Origin: Allobranchiibius huperziae
GTDB lineage: Bacteria > Actinomycetota > Actinomycetes > Actinomycetales > Dermatophilaceae
Direction of reading: 5' to 3'
Length of the DNA: 64,000 bases
NCBI RefSeq assembly: GCF_013410455.1
Contig: NZ_JACCFW010000001.1
Coordinates: 2,124,929 to 2,188,928, forward strand
The position numbers were made by a program, and so were the translations under genes. The notes beneath the pieces are model-generated. The model was given only the letters and a program-made list of their open reading frames with translations, was not told the DNA's origin and did no database searches. Of the stretch, positions 52,254 through 62,301 are shown piece by piece. Within the stretch, counting starts at the first letter, position 1, and each line of letters opens with the position of its first letter.

Positions 52254-53168
52254 ATGACGCAGTCGGACGCCCGGGTGGTGCAACGGGTCGCGATCACCGG
52301 ATCCTCCGGGATGATCGGCACTGCTCTGATCGAGCACCTCACCGCCCGCGGCGACGAGGTCGTGAAGGTGGTGCGGCACGCACCCGGCGCGTCGGACGAG
52401 GTGCAGTGGGACCCGGCGAAGGCCGAGCTGGACCCGGCCGACCTGCGTGGGGTGACCGCGGCGGTCAACCTCGCCGGCGCCGGCATCGGCGACCATCGGT
52501 GGACGGCGGCGTACAAGCGCACCATCACCGAGTCGCGGGTCTCCTCGACCGCGACCCTGGCTCACGTGCTCGCCTCGCTCGAGGCTCCGGTGCGTCTCGT
52601 CAGCGCGTCCGGGATGTCCTATTACGGCGAGCGGGGCGACGACGTGGTCGACGAGTCCGGTGCGCCCGGCGACTCCTTCCTCGCCGGCGTGACCCAGGTG
52701 TGGGAAGCGGCCACGGCACCTGCGGCTGCCGCCGGCCACCCGGTGTGCTTCCTGCGCACCAGCCTGGTGCTGGACCAGAAGGGCGGGTCGATGGAGCAGG
52801 TGCTGCGGCTGGCCAAGCTCGGGCTCGGCGGCCCGCTCGGCTCCGGGCGCCAGTGGTGGTCGTGGATCTCGTTGGAGGACCAGGTCCGCGCGATCGTGCA
52901 CCTCATCGACCATCCCGAGATCACCGGGCCGGTCAACATGAGCAGTCCCTCCCCCGCTCGGCAGGCCGACTTCATGCACGCGCTGGGACGCGCCCTGCAC
53001 CGGCCCGCGGTGCTGCCGGCCCCGTCGTTCGCGCTGCGGGCAGTGCTCGGCGAGCTGGCATCGGAGATCATGACCAGTCTGCGGATGCAGCCGAAGGCGC
53101 TGCAGGACAGCGGCTTCGTCTGGTACCACGGAGAGCTGGGCGAGGTCGCGGAGTGGCTCGCTCGCTGA
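52254..53168 (+). CDS. TIGR01777-family NAD(P)-binding epimerase/oxidoreductase
   Basis: A 304-residue extended short-chain dehydrogenase-like protein. AITGSSGMIGTALIEHL is the nucleotide loop (TGxxGxxG). Further family blocks are VNLAGAGIG, TESRVSSTATLA, SASGMSYYGERGDD and RTSLVLDQKGG. Reaction unknown. It starts seven bases after the E2 gene stop, so it is probably cotranscribed. In other actinobacteria this family is also found after the E2 gene. Confidence 0.9.
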   Translation: MTQSDARVVQRVAITGSSGMIGTALIEHLTARGDEVVKVVRHAPGASDEVQWDPAKAELDPADLRGVTAAVNLAGAGIGDHRWTAAYKRTITESRVSSTATLAHVLASLEAPVRLVSASGMSYYGERGDDVVDESGAPGDSFLAGVTQVWEAATAPAAAAGHPVCFLRTSLVLDQKGGSMEQVLRLAKLGLGGPLGSGRQWWSWISLEDQVRAIVHLIDHPEITGPVNMSSPSPARQADFMHALGRALHRPAVLPAPSFALRAVLGELASEIMTSLRMQPKALQDSGFVWYHGELGEVAEWLAR

Positions 53169-53207
53169 TCCCGGCACGTCTTCCCGCACCCTGTCGGCCG
53201 CGGTAGG

Positions 53208-53213
53208 TAGGTT
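53208..53213 (+). promoter_or_regulatory. -10 box of the ABC exporter operon
   Basis: TAGGTT with six bases to the GTG at 53220. Confidence 0.6.
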
Positions 53214-53219
53214 CGCCGG

Positions 53220-54157
<938 letters not shown>

Positions 54158-54158
<1 letters not shown>

Positions 54159-54958
54159 TGAGCGCCACGACGGACCGGCCGAGCCCCTTCCAGGCGTGGC
54201 GGCTGGCGGACTACTGGTTCACGCTCTACCGCCGCACCTGGCGGGGCAGCGTGGTGACCAGCTTCCTCAATCCGCTGCTCTACGTGGTGGCCATGGGGGT
54301 GCTGCTCGGCGGTTTCGTGCACGCGGACCCCCAGCGGCCCGAGGGCGCGCACAGCTACCTGCAGTTCGTGGTCCCGGGGATGCTTGCCGCGCAGTCGATG
54401 CAGGTGGCGATCGGCGAGGTCACCTTCCCGGTGATGACCATGCTCAAGTGGCACAAGACCTACTTCTCGATGGCCGCCACACCGCTCCGGGTCGTCGACC
54501 TGGTCGTGGCGCACCTCGGTTTCGCCGTCCTACGGCTGGCGCTCACCGCGGTGGTCTTCACCCTGGTGCTCGCACCGTTCGGTGTTTTCCACTCGGTGCT
54601 CGGCGCCTGCGGCGTGGTGCTGGTGCAGTTGCTGCTCGGCCTCGCCTTCGCCGCGCCCATCTACGCGTACGCGGCGGCCCTGCGCAACGAGATGGGATTC
54701 ACCCTGATCTTCCGGCTCCTGATGATCCCGCTGACCCTCTTCTCGGGTGCCTTCTTCCCGCTGTCCAACCTCCCCGCGCCGCTGGAGGCCATCGCCCGTG
54801 TCAGCCCCTTGTGGCAGGGGGTGTCACTGACCCGGATGTTCGCGCTGGGGACGAGCGAGCCCGGTCCCGTGGCCACGCACCTGGCCTATCTCGTGGTGCT
54901 CGCCGCGGTCGGCGTCTGGCTCAGCGTGCGGGCGCTCACCCGGCGGTTGATCTTCTGA
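54158..54958 (+). CDS. ABC-2 type transporter permease, first subunit
   Basis: A 266-residue membrane protein with six helices and the ABC-2 pattern: an amphipathic N-terminal helix, LNPLLYVVAMGVLLGGFV and the late segment LFSGAFFPLSNLPAPLEAI. Start in TGATG overlap with the ATPase gene. It is about as long as its partner permease and probably forms a heterodimer with it. Confidence 0.92.
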
Positions 54959-55770
54959 TGGCGATCCTGTCCGCACCGATCACCCGTGACCGCGGTCGCG
55001 AGCTGTCCCGCGCTGCCGCGACGGGCGTGCTGCTCTACCGCAACTACCTGGTCTACCGGCGCGGCTGGATCATCTTCCTGACCGGCTTCCTCGAGCCGGT
55101 GCTCTACCTGCTCTCCATCGGGATCGGCGTCGGCAAGCTGGTGCACGGTTTCGATGTCGGCGGTCGCTCGGTGCCGTACGCGGACTTCGTGGCGCCGGGC
55201 ATGCTCGCGGCGTCGGCCATGAACGGAGCCATCTTCGACACCACCTTCAACGTGTTCTTCAAGTTGAAGTACCAGAAGCTCTACGACCAGGTCCTGTCCA
55301 CGCCGCGTACGACGAGCGACGTCGCCCGCGGCGAGATCACCTGGGCCCTGTTACGCGGCGGCATCTACTCCGCGGCGTTCCTGCTCGTGATGCTCGCCCT
55401 CGGACTCGTGCACAGCTGGTGGGCTGTCCTGGCGCTGCCGGCGGCCCTGCTGATCGGGTTCGGTTTCGGCGGGATCGGGATGGCGCTCACCACCTGGATG
55501 CGCAGCTGGCAGGACTTCGAATTCATCACGCTCGGCACGTTGCCGCTCTTCCTCTTCTCGGCGACCTTCTTCCCGGTCTCGGCCTTCCCCGAGTGGCTGC
55601 AGTGGGTCGTGCAGTGCACCCCGCTCTACCGCGGGGTCGTGCTCTGCCGCGAGCTCACCACCGGGCAGGTGGGCATCGGATCGATGGTCTCGGTGGTCTA
55701 CCTGCTGGTGCTCGGCGTCATCGGCACCCGCATCGTCAGCCGACGACTGTCGGTGCTGCTGCTCACCTGA
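54958..55770 (+). CDS. ABC-2 type transporter permease, second subunit
   Basis: A 270-residue membrane protein of the same family with six helices (FLEPVLYLLSIGIGVGKLV; LFSATFFPVSAFPEWLQW). Its ATG overlaps the previous gene's stop by one base. A hairpin CGCGCC-GACG-GGCGCG (55772-55787) directly follows the stop and precedes the convergent kinase gene's end. Confidence 0.92.
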   Translation: MAILSAPITRDRGRELSRAAATGVLLYRNYLVYRRGWIIFLTGFLEPVLYLLSIGIGVGKLVHGFDVGGRSVPYADFVAPGMLAASAMNGAIFDTTFNVFFKLKYQKLYDQVLSTPRTTSDVARGEITWALLRGGIYSAAFLLVMLALGLVHSWWAVLALPAALLIGFGFGGIGMALTTWMRSWQDFEFITLGTLPLFLFSATFFPVSAFPEWLQWVVQCTPLYRGVVLCRELTTGQVGIGSMVSVVYLLVLGVIGTRIVSRRLSVLLLT

Positions 55771-55771
55771 C

Positions 55772-55787
55772 CGCGCCGACGGGCGCG
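55772..55787. terminator. short GC hairpin between convergent genes
   Basis: CGCGCC (55772-55777) pairs with GGCGCG (55782-55787), loop GACG. No T-run; weak terminator candidate. Confidence 0.35.
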
Positions 55788-55788
55788 A

Positions 55789-57390
55789 TCACAACGCTGT
55801 CCATGCGGTGATCCGCCACCCGTCGGAGGTCCAGACGAGCGAGACGTCGGCGCGCTCCCCCGCCGTCGCGGGCAGGGTGCGGGTGCCGTCCGGCCCTGAC
55901 ACGGTGTACGCCGACCGGTCGATCACCGCCTGCACCTGCGTGGTGCCTCCCGTCGTCGAGACGGTCCGCGCACTACGGACCCGAAAATCCAGCCGCGAGT
56001 AGTGCATTCCGCCCGCGCGGGCGGTGCTCAGGTCCGCGCTGTCGGATCGGTATGCCGTTGAACCGACCTGCACCGCCGACCGCAGATCACCCGCATCCCC
56101 GGTGACCCACGCATGCGCCCGGGCGCTGACGAGCAGCTGGAGCACGCCCAGCGGCGAGCGCGACAAGCGTTGCCGGGGCGATGCAGTCGTGGAGAACGGA
56201 GACGTCGGGTGGAGCGGGCGCGACGTGCTGGGCGCCGAGCGGGTCGGGGTGGCCACCGGGGCCGCACGGGTGCGGGGGGCGCCGGCCAGGCTGCGAGACG
56301 ACGTCCGCGTTGCGTGGTCGGCACCGGCGGGCGTGCCGTCCCCCACCAGCATCAGGCCGCCGGCGACCAGTCCGACGAACGCCGCCGCACCCGCCGTATG
56401 CACCACGACCGGGCGCCGCCACCATGCGCCGCCCTCCGCACTCGCGCTGTGCCGCCCGATGCCCTCCCACGGTCTCGCCGCCGGCTCACCCCCCTCGTGA
56501 TTCGGGCTCCTGCCCTCCCGGCCGGCGTCCTCACGGATGCGGCGGGTGAGCTGCACTCCGGGATCGTCCCCCGATCCCTGCGGCGCCGTACGCCGCCCTG
56601 CCGACCCCTGCACCGGCGCGGGCTCGGCGGGTGCCATCGCCCAGAGCGCCACCGCGAAGTCCTCCGGGGTCGGACGTGCAGATGGGGTGTGCGACAGGCA
56701 GGAAAGCACCAAGTCGCGCAGCTCCGGCGCGAGCTGCGGGGCGAGATCAGCCAGGTCGGGGCGCAGCGCGGCGGGCTCGGGTGCGGTGCCGACGAGTGCG
56801 GTCCATGCGATCGCGCCCAAGGAGTACGCGTCGCTCGCGGGGGTGACCTCCTGGCCCGCCAGGACCTCTGGCGCGGCCCAGCTCTTGGTGACCCACAAGG
56901 GGAGGCCGTCGTGCCCGGCCAGCTGGGAGAAGCCCAGGTCGGCGATCAACGGCTTGCCCTCCTGGGTGAAGAGGAGGTTGCCCGGGCTGAGGTCGCCGTG
57001 GACCAGGCCCATGCTGTGCAGATCGTGCAGGGCGCGGGCCACCGGGCACAGCACCGTGACCAGTTCGCCCGGAGTCAGGTGGTCGCGGGTGCGCAGACTC
57101 TCGGCCAGCGACCCGCCCTCCGCCAGTTGCATCACGAGCGCCTGTCCCCCGTCGTCGAGGGTAACGACCTCGTGCAGCCGCACGACGTGCTCGTGGCGCA
57201 GGGCCTGGAGCAGGGACGCCTCGTGCTGCAGGACGTCACCCTCGTCGGCGCCGAGCACCTTCGCTGCGAGCCGCACGCCGTCCGAACGGCGGACCGCCCA
57301 CACCTGGCCCGACCCGCCGGCACCGAGCGGATGCAGCACCTCGTACCCCGGCATTTGCGGTCGCGCGTCCATGGCACCTGACCGTGCCAT
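55789..57390 (-). CDS. atypical Ser/Thr protein kinase with membrane anchor
   Basis: A 533-residue protein with a kinase domain (about residues 16-255): glycine loop LGAGGSGQV, K44, catalytic loop HGDLSPGN (131-138; normally HRD-KPEN) and DLG (151-153) in place of DFG. A single transmembrane helix (about 331-352) follows, then an extracellular Ser/Thr/Arg-rich linker and a compact C-terminal domain of ~125 residues with no recognised family. HGD and DLG occur in some active bacterial kinases, so it may still act. The start is ATG 57390 or the in-frame ATG at 57372. Confidence 0.82.
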   Translation of the reverse strand: MARSGAMDARPQMPGYEVLHPLGAGGSGQVWAVRRSDGVRLAAKVLGADEGDVLQHEASLLQALRHEHVVRLHEVVTLDDGGQALVMQLAEGGSLAESLRTRDHLTPGELVTVLCPVARALHDLHSMGLVHGDLSPGNLLFTQEGKPLIADLGFSQLAGHDGLPLWVTKSWAAPEVLAGQEVTPASDAYSLGAIAWTALVGTAPEPAALRPDLADLAPQLAPELRDLVLSCLSHTPSARPTPEDFAVALWAMAPAEPAPVQGSAGRRTAPQGSGDDPGVQLTRRIREDAGREGRSPNHEGGEPAARPWEGIGRHSASAEGGAWWRRPVVVHTAGAAAFVGLVAGGLMLVGDGTPAGADHATRTSSRSLAGAPRTRAAPVATPTRSAPSTSRPLHPTSPFSTTASPRQRLSRSPLGVLQLLVSARAHAWVTGDAGDLRSAVQVGSTAYRSDSADLSTARAGGMHYSRLDFRVRSARTVSTTGGTTQVQAVIDRSAYTVSGPDGTRTLPATAGERADVSLVWTSDGWRITAWTAL

Positions 57391-57448
57391 CCGCGGGGCG
57401 CGGCCCGCAGAACTTGTCCACAGCCCCCACCCCCGTTCGTGAGGGAAC

Positions 57449-57454
57449 TAGCGT
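57449..57454 (+). promoter_or_regulatory. -10 box of the HTH-citrate synthase gene
   Basis: TAGCGT with seven bases to the GTG at 57462; fixes the start ahead of the helix-turn-helix. Confidence 0.55.
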
Positions 57455-57461
57455 GCCTCTC

Positions 57462-58634
57462 GTGGACGACGCCGATCTGATCAGCACCTCGGTCGCCGCG
57501 GAGCTGTTGGGCGTGCAGGTGCGCACCGTGTACGCGTACGTGAGCCGTGGCGTCCTCACCCGGGCCGACCTCGTCGGGTCGCGGCACGACGGGTCCCGCT
57601 TTCGGCGGTCGGAGGTCCTCGCCCTCGCCGAGCGGCACCGGCGTGCCGTGGCCGGCCGGTTCGAGCTCACCATCGACACCCGGATCACCTCCCTCATCCC
57701 CGAAGGAGTGCTGCTGTATCGCGGCGCCGACGCGACGCAGCTCGCGACGGACACGGCGTACGAGCGGGTGGTCGAGCTGCTCTGGGAGTGTCCCGAGTTC
57801 GACTGGGCCCCGACGCCGTCGACCGACGGCGCGGCATCGCAGGCACGCCGGCTGTGCGGACCGGAGGCCACCGGCGCGGACCGCGTGCGGATGGCGGTGC
57901 ACCTGCTGCACGACGGGACGCGGGGAGACCAGGTCGCCACCGACACGACCCGATTCGCCAGGGCCGGTCATGCGGCGCTGCTCGCCGCGGTGGCGTCCGT
58001 CGGGACGCCCGACCACACCACTCAGGGCACGCTGGCGGGACGTTTGGGCCACGGGCTGCTGGGTCGCCCTGTCGACGCTGCGGAAACGACGCTTCTGAAC
58101 GCCGCCCTGGTGCTGCTGGCCGACCACGAACTCGCCACCTCGACGCTGGCGGCCCGCACCGCCGCGGGCACCGGCGCGCCGCCGTACCTGGTGGTGCTGG
58201 CGGGGTTGTCGGCGCTGGGCGGCCCGCGACACGGAAGCGCCTCAGTGGGCGCGGAGCATCTGCTCCGATGCAGCATCGACGACGGCGCCTCGGCCGCGCT
58301 CGACGAATACGAGGGGTCACCACCGGGTTTCGGGCACGCCGTCTACCGCGGGATCGACCCGCGTGCGGAGACCTTGCTGGGGCTGCTGGAGGAGACCGCG
58401 CCGAAGGTGGTGGCAGCCGCCGATGCGCTGCGCCTCGAGGTGCACCGGCGCGGCGGCGGCTACCCCAACGTCGACCTCGCGTTGGCGGCGCTCGCCGTCG
58501 GCCACGACCTGCCGCACGGCGCCGGGGAGACCATCTTCTCCGTGGCCAGGATCGCCGGCTTCATCGCGCACGGGATCGAGGAGCACGGCCACCCGCTGCG
58601 GTTCCGCCCGCGCGCGATCTACACCGGTGACTGA
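57462..58634 (+). CDS. citrate synthase-family protein with N-terminal helix-turn-helix
   Basis: The first ~60 of 390 residues look like a MerR/excisionase-type DNA-binding helix-turn-helix (STSVAAELLGVQVRTVYAYV, then a wing with SRFRRSEVLALAERH). The rest is citrate synthase-like: LGGPRHGSAS (active-site His position), GFGHAVYRGIDPRAE and YPNVDLALAAL. The catalytic Asp is present in the last block. It may be an enzyme that also regulates DNA, or a catalytic relative kept as a sensor. It faces a second citrate synthase gene, separated by 6 bp. Confidence 0.85.
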   Translation: MDDADLISTSVAAELLGVQVRTVYAYVSRGVLTRADLVGSRHDGSRFRRSEVLALAERHRRAVAGRFELTIDTRITSLIPEGVLLYRGADATQLATDTAYERVVELLWECPEFDWAPTPSTDGAASQARRLCGPEATGADRVRMAVHLLHDGTRGDQVATDTTRFARAGHAALLAAVASVGTPDHTTQGTLAGRLGHGLLGRPVDAAETTLLNAALVLLADHELATSTLAARTAAGTGAPPYLVVLAGLSALGGPRHGSASVGAEHLLRCSIDDGASAALDEYEGSPPGFGHAVYRGIDPRAETLLGLLEETAPKVVAAADALRLEVHRRGGGYPNVDLALAALAVGHDLPHGAGETIFSVARIAGFIAHGIEEHGHPLRFRPRAIYTGD

Positions 58635-58640
58635 GAACCG

Positions 58641-59783
58641 TTACTGCACAGGCGGTCCCACGTATCGCGAGCTCGGCCGGAAGATCTTGCGGCCCCTCGC
58701 CTGCTCCAGGATGTGCGCGGTCCACCCGATGACCCGGCTGCACGCGAACGTGGGTGTGAAGAGCTCACGAGGGATGCCGCACTCCTGCATCACCACGCCG
58801 GCGTAGTACTCCACGTTCGCGCGCAGCGGGCGATCCGGCTTGGCCTCGTCGAGCACCCGCACGACCTCCTTCTCGACCCGCACCGCGAGCTCAGCGGTGT
58901 CGCCGCCGAGCTCGGTCGCGGTCTCCCGCAACAGCTCCGAGCGGGGGTCCAGACCCCGGTAGACCGCGTGGCCGAAGCCCATCACCCGCTGCCCCGCGGC
59001 CAGCCGCGCGCGCGCCCAGGGTGCAGCGTTCTCGACCGTGCCGATCTGGTCGAGCGCATCGAGGGCGCGACTCGGCGCACCGCCGTGCAACGGCCCGGAC
59101 AGTGCGCCGATGGCCGCGACGACGCACGCCGTGAGGTCGGCGCCGGTCGAGGCGACGACCCGCGCGGTGAACGTCGAGGCGTTGAACCCGTGGTCGACCG
59201 TCAGACACAGATACCGGCTGAGCGCCCGCACGGCGCGCTCGTCCGGTGTGCCGCCCGTGACCATCCAGAGGTAGTTGCCGACGTACCCCAGCTCGGCGCG
59301 TGCCGGGCGGGGCTGCTCACCGCGTCCGACGGCGTACGCCGCCGCGACCAGCCACGGGACCGCGGCAGCGGTCCGCAGCGCCGCCTGTTCCCGCGCCGCG
59401 TCGTCCAGGTCCCACAGCGGCTCGTCACCTGTGAGGACGCCGTACGCCGAGATAGCAGTCCGCAACGAGGACAACGGTGCTCGCGTCGGCGCGGCACGCA
59501 GGACAGCGGTGAGCTGCTCGGCGTAGCGATCCGTCGCGAGCAGATGCTCGGCGATCTCCCCACGCCATGCGCGAACGGTCTCGGGGTCCGGCAGATCGCC
59601 GCGCAGCAGCAGGTGCCAGACGTCCTCCACGCTGTGGTCGCGGGCGAGACCGGTGGCGTCGTACTGCCGGTAGTGGAAGAAGCCCTCGGCGCCGCGGACG
59701 TCTCCGAGGGCGGTGTCGGCGACGACCACGCCGGCCAGACCCGGAGGCGCGATCAGGGGTGCGGGGTCAGCGGTCTGTGTCAT
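58641..59783 (-). CDS. citrate/2-methylcitrate synthase
   Basis: The 380-residue enzyme condenses acetyl- or propionyl-CoA with oxaloacetate. It has no HTH. Active-site segments are VDHGFNASTFTARVV (His), LSGPLHGGAPSRAL (His), FGHAVYRGLDPRSELL and NVEYYAGVVM (Asp). It is convergent with the HTH-bearing paralogue; a matched pair of this kind recurs in actinobacteria. An inverted repeat TTGA-N5-TCAA lies upstream at about 59821-59833. Whether it prefers acetyl- or propionyl-CoA is not visible. Confidence 0.9.
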   Translation of the reverse strand: MTQTADPAPLIAPPGLAGVVVADTALGDVRGAEGFFHYRQYDATGLARDHSVEDVWHLLLRGDLPDPETVRAWRGEIAEHLLATDRYAEQLTAVLRAAPTRAPLSSLRTAISAYGVLTGDEPLWDLDDAAREQAALRTAAAVPWLVAAAYAVGRGEQPRPARAELGYVGNYLWMVTGGTPDERAVRALSRYLCLTVDHGFNASTFTARVVASTGADLTACVVAAIGALSGPLHGGAPSRALDALDQIGTVENAAPWARARLAAGQRVMGFGHAVYRGLDPRSELLRETATELGGDTAELAVRVEKEVVRVLDEAKPDRPLRANVEYYAGVVMQECGIPRELFTPTFACSRVIGWTAHILEQARGRKIFRPSSRYVGPPVQ

Positions 59784-59820
59784 GGCGCCAGCTTCACCGG
59801 GCCGCGACGCCGCGCCAATG

Positions 59821-59833
59821 TTGATCGTGTCAA
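59821..59833. promoter_or_regulatory. inverted repeat upstream of the citrate synthase gene
   Basis: TTGATCGTGTCAA is an inverted repeat (TTGA-N5-TCAA) lying between the divergent citrate synthase and lipB promoters. On the minus strand it supplies a TTGACA that could be a -35. Regulator unknown. Confidence 0.35.
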
Positions 59834-59863
59834 TGTGACGCGGGAGTACGGAAGGTCCCGGCG

Positions 59864-59869
59864 TACGCT
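59864..59869 (+). promoter_or_regulatory. -10 box of lipB
   Basis: TACGCT with six bases to the ATG at 59876. Confidence 0.6.
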
Positions 59870-59875
59870 CGAACG

Positions 59876-60505
59876 ATGCGCATCGAGCAGCTCGGCTTCG
59901 CCCCCGATCTCGTCGATTACCAGGCCGCCTGGGACACCCAACGCGAGGTGCACGCCCGCGTCGTCGCCGGTGAGCAGGAGGACACCGTGCTCCTCTTGGA
60001 GCACGCGGCCGTCTACACCGCCGGGAAACGCACCGAGCCGCACGAGCGTCCGTTCGACGGCACGCCGGTGATCGACGTGGACCGCGGCGGGAAGATCACC
60101 TGGCACGGCCCGGGACAGCTCGTCGGCTATCCGATCGTGCGACTGCCCAACCCGATCGACGTCGTGGGGCACGTGCGCCGACTCGAACAGCTGATGATCG
60201 ACGTCTGCGCTGACCTCGGCCTGGCCGCTCAGCGCGTCGAAGGTCGCAGCGGGGTGTGGTTCGCCGCATCGGACGGCAGGCCCGAGCGCAAGGTCGGCGC
60301 GATCGGCATCCGGGTCAGCCGCGACGTGACCATGCACGGGTTCGCGCTCAACTGCGACTGCGACCTGTCCTGGTCCAACACGATCGTCCCGTGCGGGATC
60401 CCCGACGCCGGCGTCACCTCGCTCAGCCAGGAGCTGGGCCGCGACGTCCCCGTGCGCGAGGTGCTGCCCTTCGTACAGAAGCGGCTCCCGGACATCCTGG
60501 GCTGA
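59876..60505 (+). CDS. lipB: octanoyl-[ACP]:protein N-octanoyltransferase
   Basis: The 209-residue enzyme moves octanoate from acyl carrier protein to lipoyl domains, the first step of lipoate synthesis. [32 protein letters not shown] (K139) and the catalytic Cys in IVPCGI (C173) match the known Cys/Lys dyad (M. tuberculosis LipB C176/K142). The next plus-strand gene is lipA, beyond a single minus-strand gene. Confidence 0.95.
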   Translation: MRIEQLGFAPDLVDYQAAWDTQREVHARVVAGEQEDTVLLLEHAAVYTAGKRTEPHERPFDGTPVIDVDRGGKITWHGPGQLVGYPIVRLPNPIDVVGHVRRLEQLMIDVCADLGLAAQRVEGRSGVWFAASDGRPERKVGAIGIRVSRDVTMHGFALNCDCDLSWSNTIVPCGIPDAGVTSLSQELGRDVPVREVLPFVQKRLPDILG

Positions 60506-60518
60506 GCAGCCGCCGCAC

Positions 60519-61097
60519 TCACCCGAGCAGGTCGGCGGTCTTCACGACGGTCGCGAACTCCCCGTGCAGGTTCGCCGCCGTGACCCGAGACAGCTCGGCG
60601 GCGGTGTACTCGGCGCCGTCCGGACCCACCCGGTCGAAGGTGTGCGTGGCGTCGATGACGAAGCGCACGTCGTAGCCGAGGTTGCCGCCGACCCTCGCGG
60701 TCGTCTCGCAGCAGTGGTTGGTGGTGATCCCGCAGATCACGATCGAGGAGATGCCCTCCTGCTGCAGCCACGCGTGCAGGTCGGGCGTGCCGTGAAAGCT
60801 GGAGTTGACCGACGTCGCGACCAGCAGGTCCGGCTCACCCGTGATGACGTCCTTGAACGCGTGGCCCGGCTGACCGGGGCGCAGCGGCGAGCGGGGGTCG
60901 AGCGAGTCGTGCCGGACGAACACGACCGGGCGCCCGTCCTCCCGCCACCGTCCCAGCAGGGCCGCGACGTGCTTCTCGCACAGCGGGTTGTCGCGCGGTC
61001 CCCAGCAGCCCGCGTCGTCGAAACCGCGCTGCACGTCGACGATCACGAGTGCCGTACGCGCGTCGATGCTCGGTACGCCCTGCACCGCGTTACTCAT
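60519..61097 (-). CDS. isochorismatase-like cysteine hydrolase
   Basis: A 192-residue hydrolase with the family triad: Asp in [10 protein letters not shown], a Lys after the first helices (in HAFKDVITG), and Cys in [13 protein letters not shown] with the cis-peptide bond. Relatives include nicotinamidases and N-carbamoylsarcosine amidases, but the substrate cannot be chosen here. The ATG has TAGGCT six bases upstream. It is inserted between lipB and lipA on the opposite strand. Confidence 0.88.
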   Translation of the reverse strand: MSNAVQGVPSIDARTALVIVDVQRGFDDAGCWGPRDNPLCEKHVAALLGRWREDGRPVVFVRHDSLDPRSPLRPGQPGHAFKDVITGEPDLLVATSVNSSFHGTPDLHAWLQQEGISSIVICGITTNHCCETTARVGGNLGYDVRFVIDATHTFDRVGPDGAEYTAAELSRVTAANLHGEFATVVKTADLLG

Positions 61098-61103
61098 CCC
61101 CTG

Positions 61104-61109
61104 AGCCTA
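61104..61109 (-). promoter_or_regulatory. -10 box of the cysteine hydrolase gene
   Basis: TAGGCT on the minus strand with six bases to the ATG. Confidence 0.6.
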
Positions 61110-61270
61110 GGCAGCGACGGCGCCCCGCCAGACTGGGCTGCGCTCGACGGCAACGGCGATCGGCCCGCGGCGCCCGCGTACCCTGGAACAAAGCCTCTCC
61201 CACGGCGGTTGCGCCAGAGGGCAGAGCTGGGCGAGATGCCCGACGTCGAAGGCAAGGGAGCAGCGAGACC

Positions 61271-62296
61271 GTGACCGTGGCACCGGAGGGACGGCGCATG
61301 TTGCGCGTCGAGGCGCGCAACAGCGAGACCCCGATCGAGCGCAAACCGGAATGGATCCGTACGACGGCCAAGATGGGCCCGGCGTACACCTCGCTGCACA
61401 ACCTGGTGAAGACCGGCGGCCTGCACACGGTCTGCCAGGAAGCCGGGTGCCCCAATATCTTCGAGTGCTGGGAGGACCGCGAGGCGACCTTCCTCATCGG
61501 TGGCGAGCAGTGCACCCGCCGCTGCGACTTCTGCCAGATCGACACCGGCCGCCCGAGCGACCTGGACCGTGACGAGCCGCGTCGGGTCGCCGACTCCGTG
61601 CAGCAGATGGGTCTGCGCTACGCGACCATCACCGGCGTCGCGCGCGACGACCTGGAGGACGGCGGCGCGTGGCTCTACGCCGAGACGATCCGCCAGGTGC
61701 ACGAGAACAACCCCGGCACCGGCGTGGAGATTCTGATCCCGGACTTCAACGCCGTGCCCGAGCAGGTCGGCGCCGTGATCGACGCGGCCCCCGAGGTCTT
61801 CGCGCACAACGTCGAGACGGTGCCGCGCATCTTCAAGCGCATCCGGCCGGCGTTCAAGTACGAGCGGTCGCTGTCGGTCATCACGATGGGCAAGAACGCC
61901 GGGCTGGTCACCAAGTCCAACCTCATCCTGGGGATGGGCGAGGAGGACCACGAGATCGAGCAGGCGCTGCGCGATCTGCACGAGGCCGGCACGGACCTGA
62001 TCACCATCACCCAGTACCTGCGCCCGTCCCCGCGCCACCACCCCGTGGACCGGTGGGTGAAGCCGCAGGAGTTCGTGCACTGGTCCGAGGTCGCCGAGGG
62101 GCTCGGGTTCAAGGGCGTCATGAGCGGGCCGCTGGTGCGTTCGTCGTACCGCGCCGGGCGGCTCTACGCCCAGGCGATGGAGCGCTCGGGACGCGAGCTC
62201 CCGGCCAACCTCGCGCACCTGGCAGCCGCGGCGTCCTCCCCCGCACGCCAGGAGGCGGCGTCGCTCGTGGAGCGCGCCCTGCCGCACGTATCCTGA
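61271..62296 (+). CDS. lipA: lipoyl synthase
   Basis: The 341-residue radical SAM enzyme inserts two sulfurs into octanoyl groups. The auxiliary cluster uses [12 protein letters not shown] (C55, C60, C66) and the SAM cluster uses CTRRCDFC (C81, C85, C88). [20 protein letters not shown] and the C-terminal [13 protein letters not shown] are conserved. The GTG at 61271 follows GGGAG; a possible -10 box TACCCT lies near 61179-61184, leaving a ~80-nt leader. Fe-S needs link it to the HesB carrier in this window. Confidence 0.95.
   Translation: MTVAPEGRRMLRVEARNSETPIERKPEWIRTTAKMGPAYTSLHNLVKTGGLHTVCQEAGCPNIFECWEDREATFLIGGEQCTRRCDFCQIDTGRPSDLDRDEPRRVADSVQQMGLRYATITGVARDDLEDGGAWLYAETIRQVHENNPGTGVEILIPDFNAVPEQVGAVIDAAPEVFAHNVETVPRIFKRIRPAFKYERSLSVITMGKNAGLVTKSNLILGMGEEDHEIEQALRDLHEAGTDLITITQYLRPSPRHHPVDRWVKPQEFVHWSEVAEGLGFKGVMSGPLVRSSYRAGRLYAQAMERSGRELPANLAHLAAAASSPARQEAASLVERALPHVS
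62289..62294 (+). promoter_or_regulatory. -10 box of the DUF4191 gene, inside lipA
   Basis: TATCCT within the last lipA codons, seven bases before the ATG at 62302, giving a separate leaderless promoter. Confidence 0.55.
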
Positions 62297-62301
62297 CCTC
62301 C

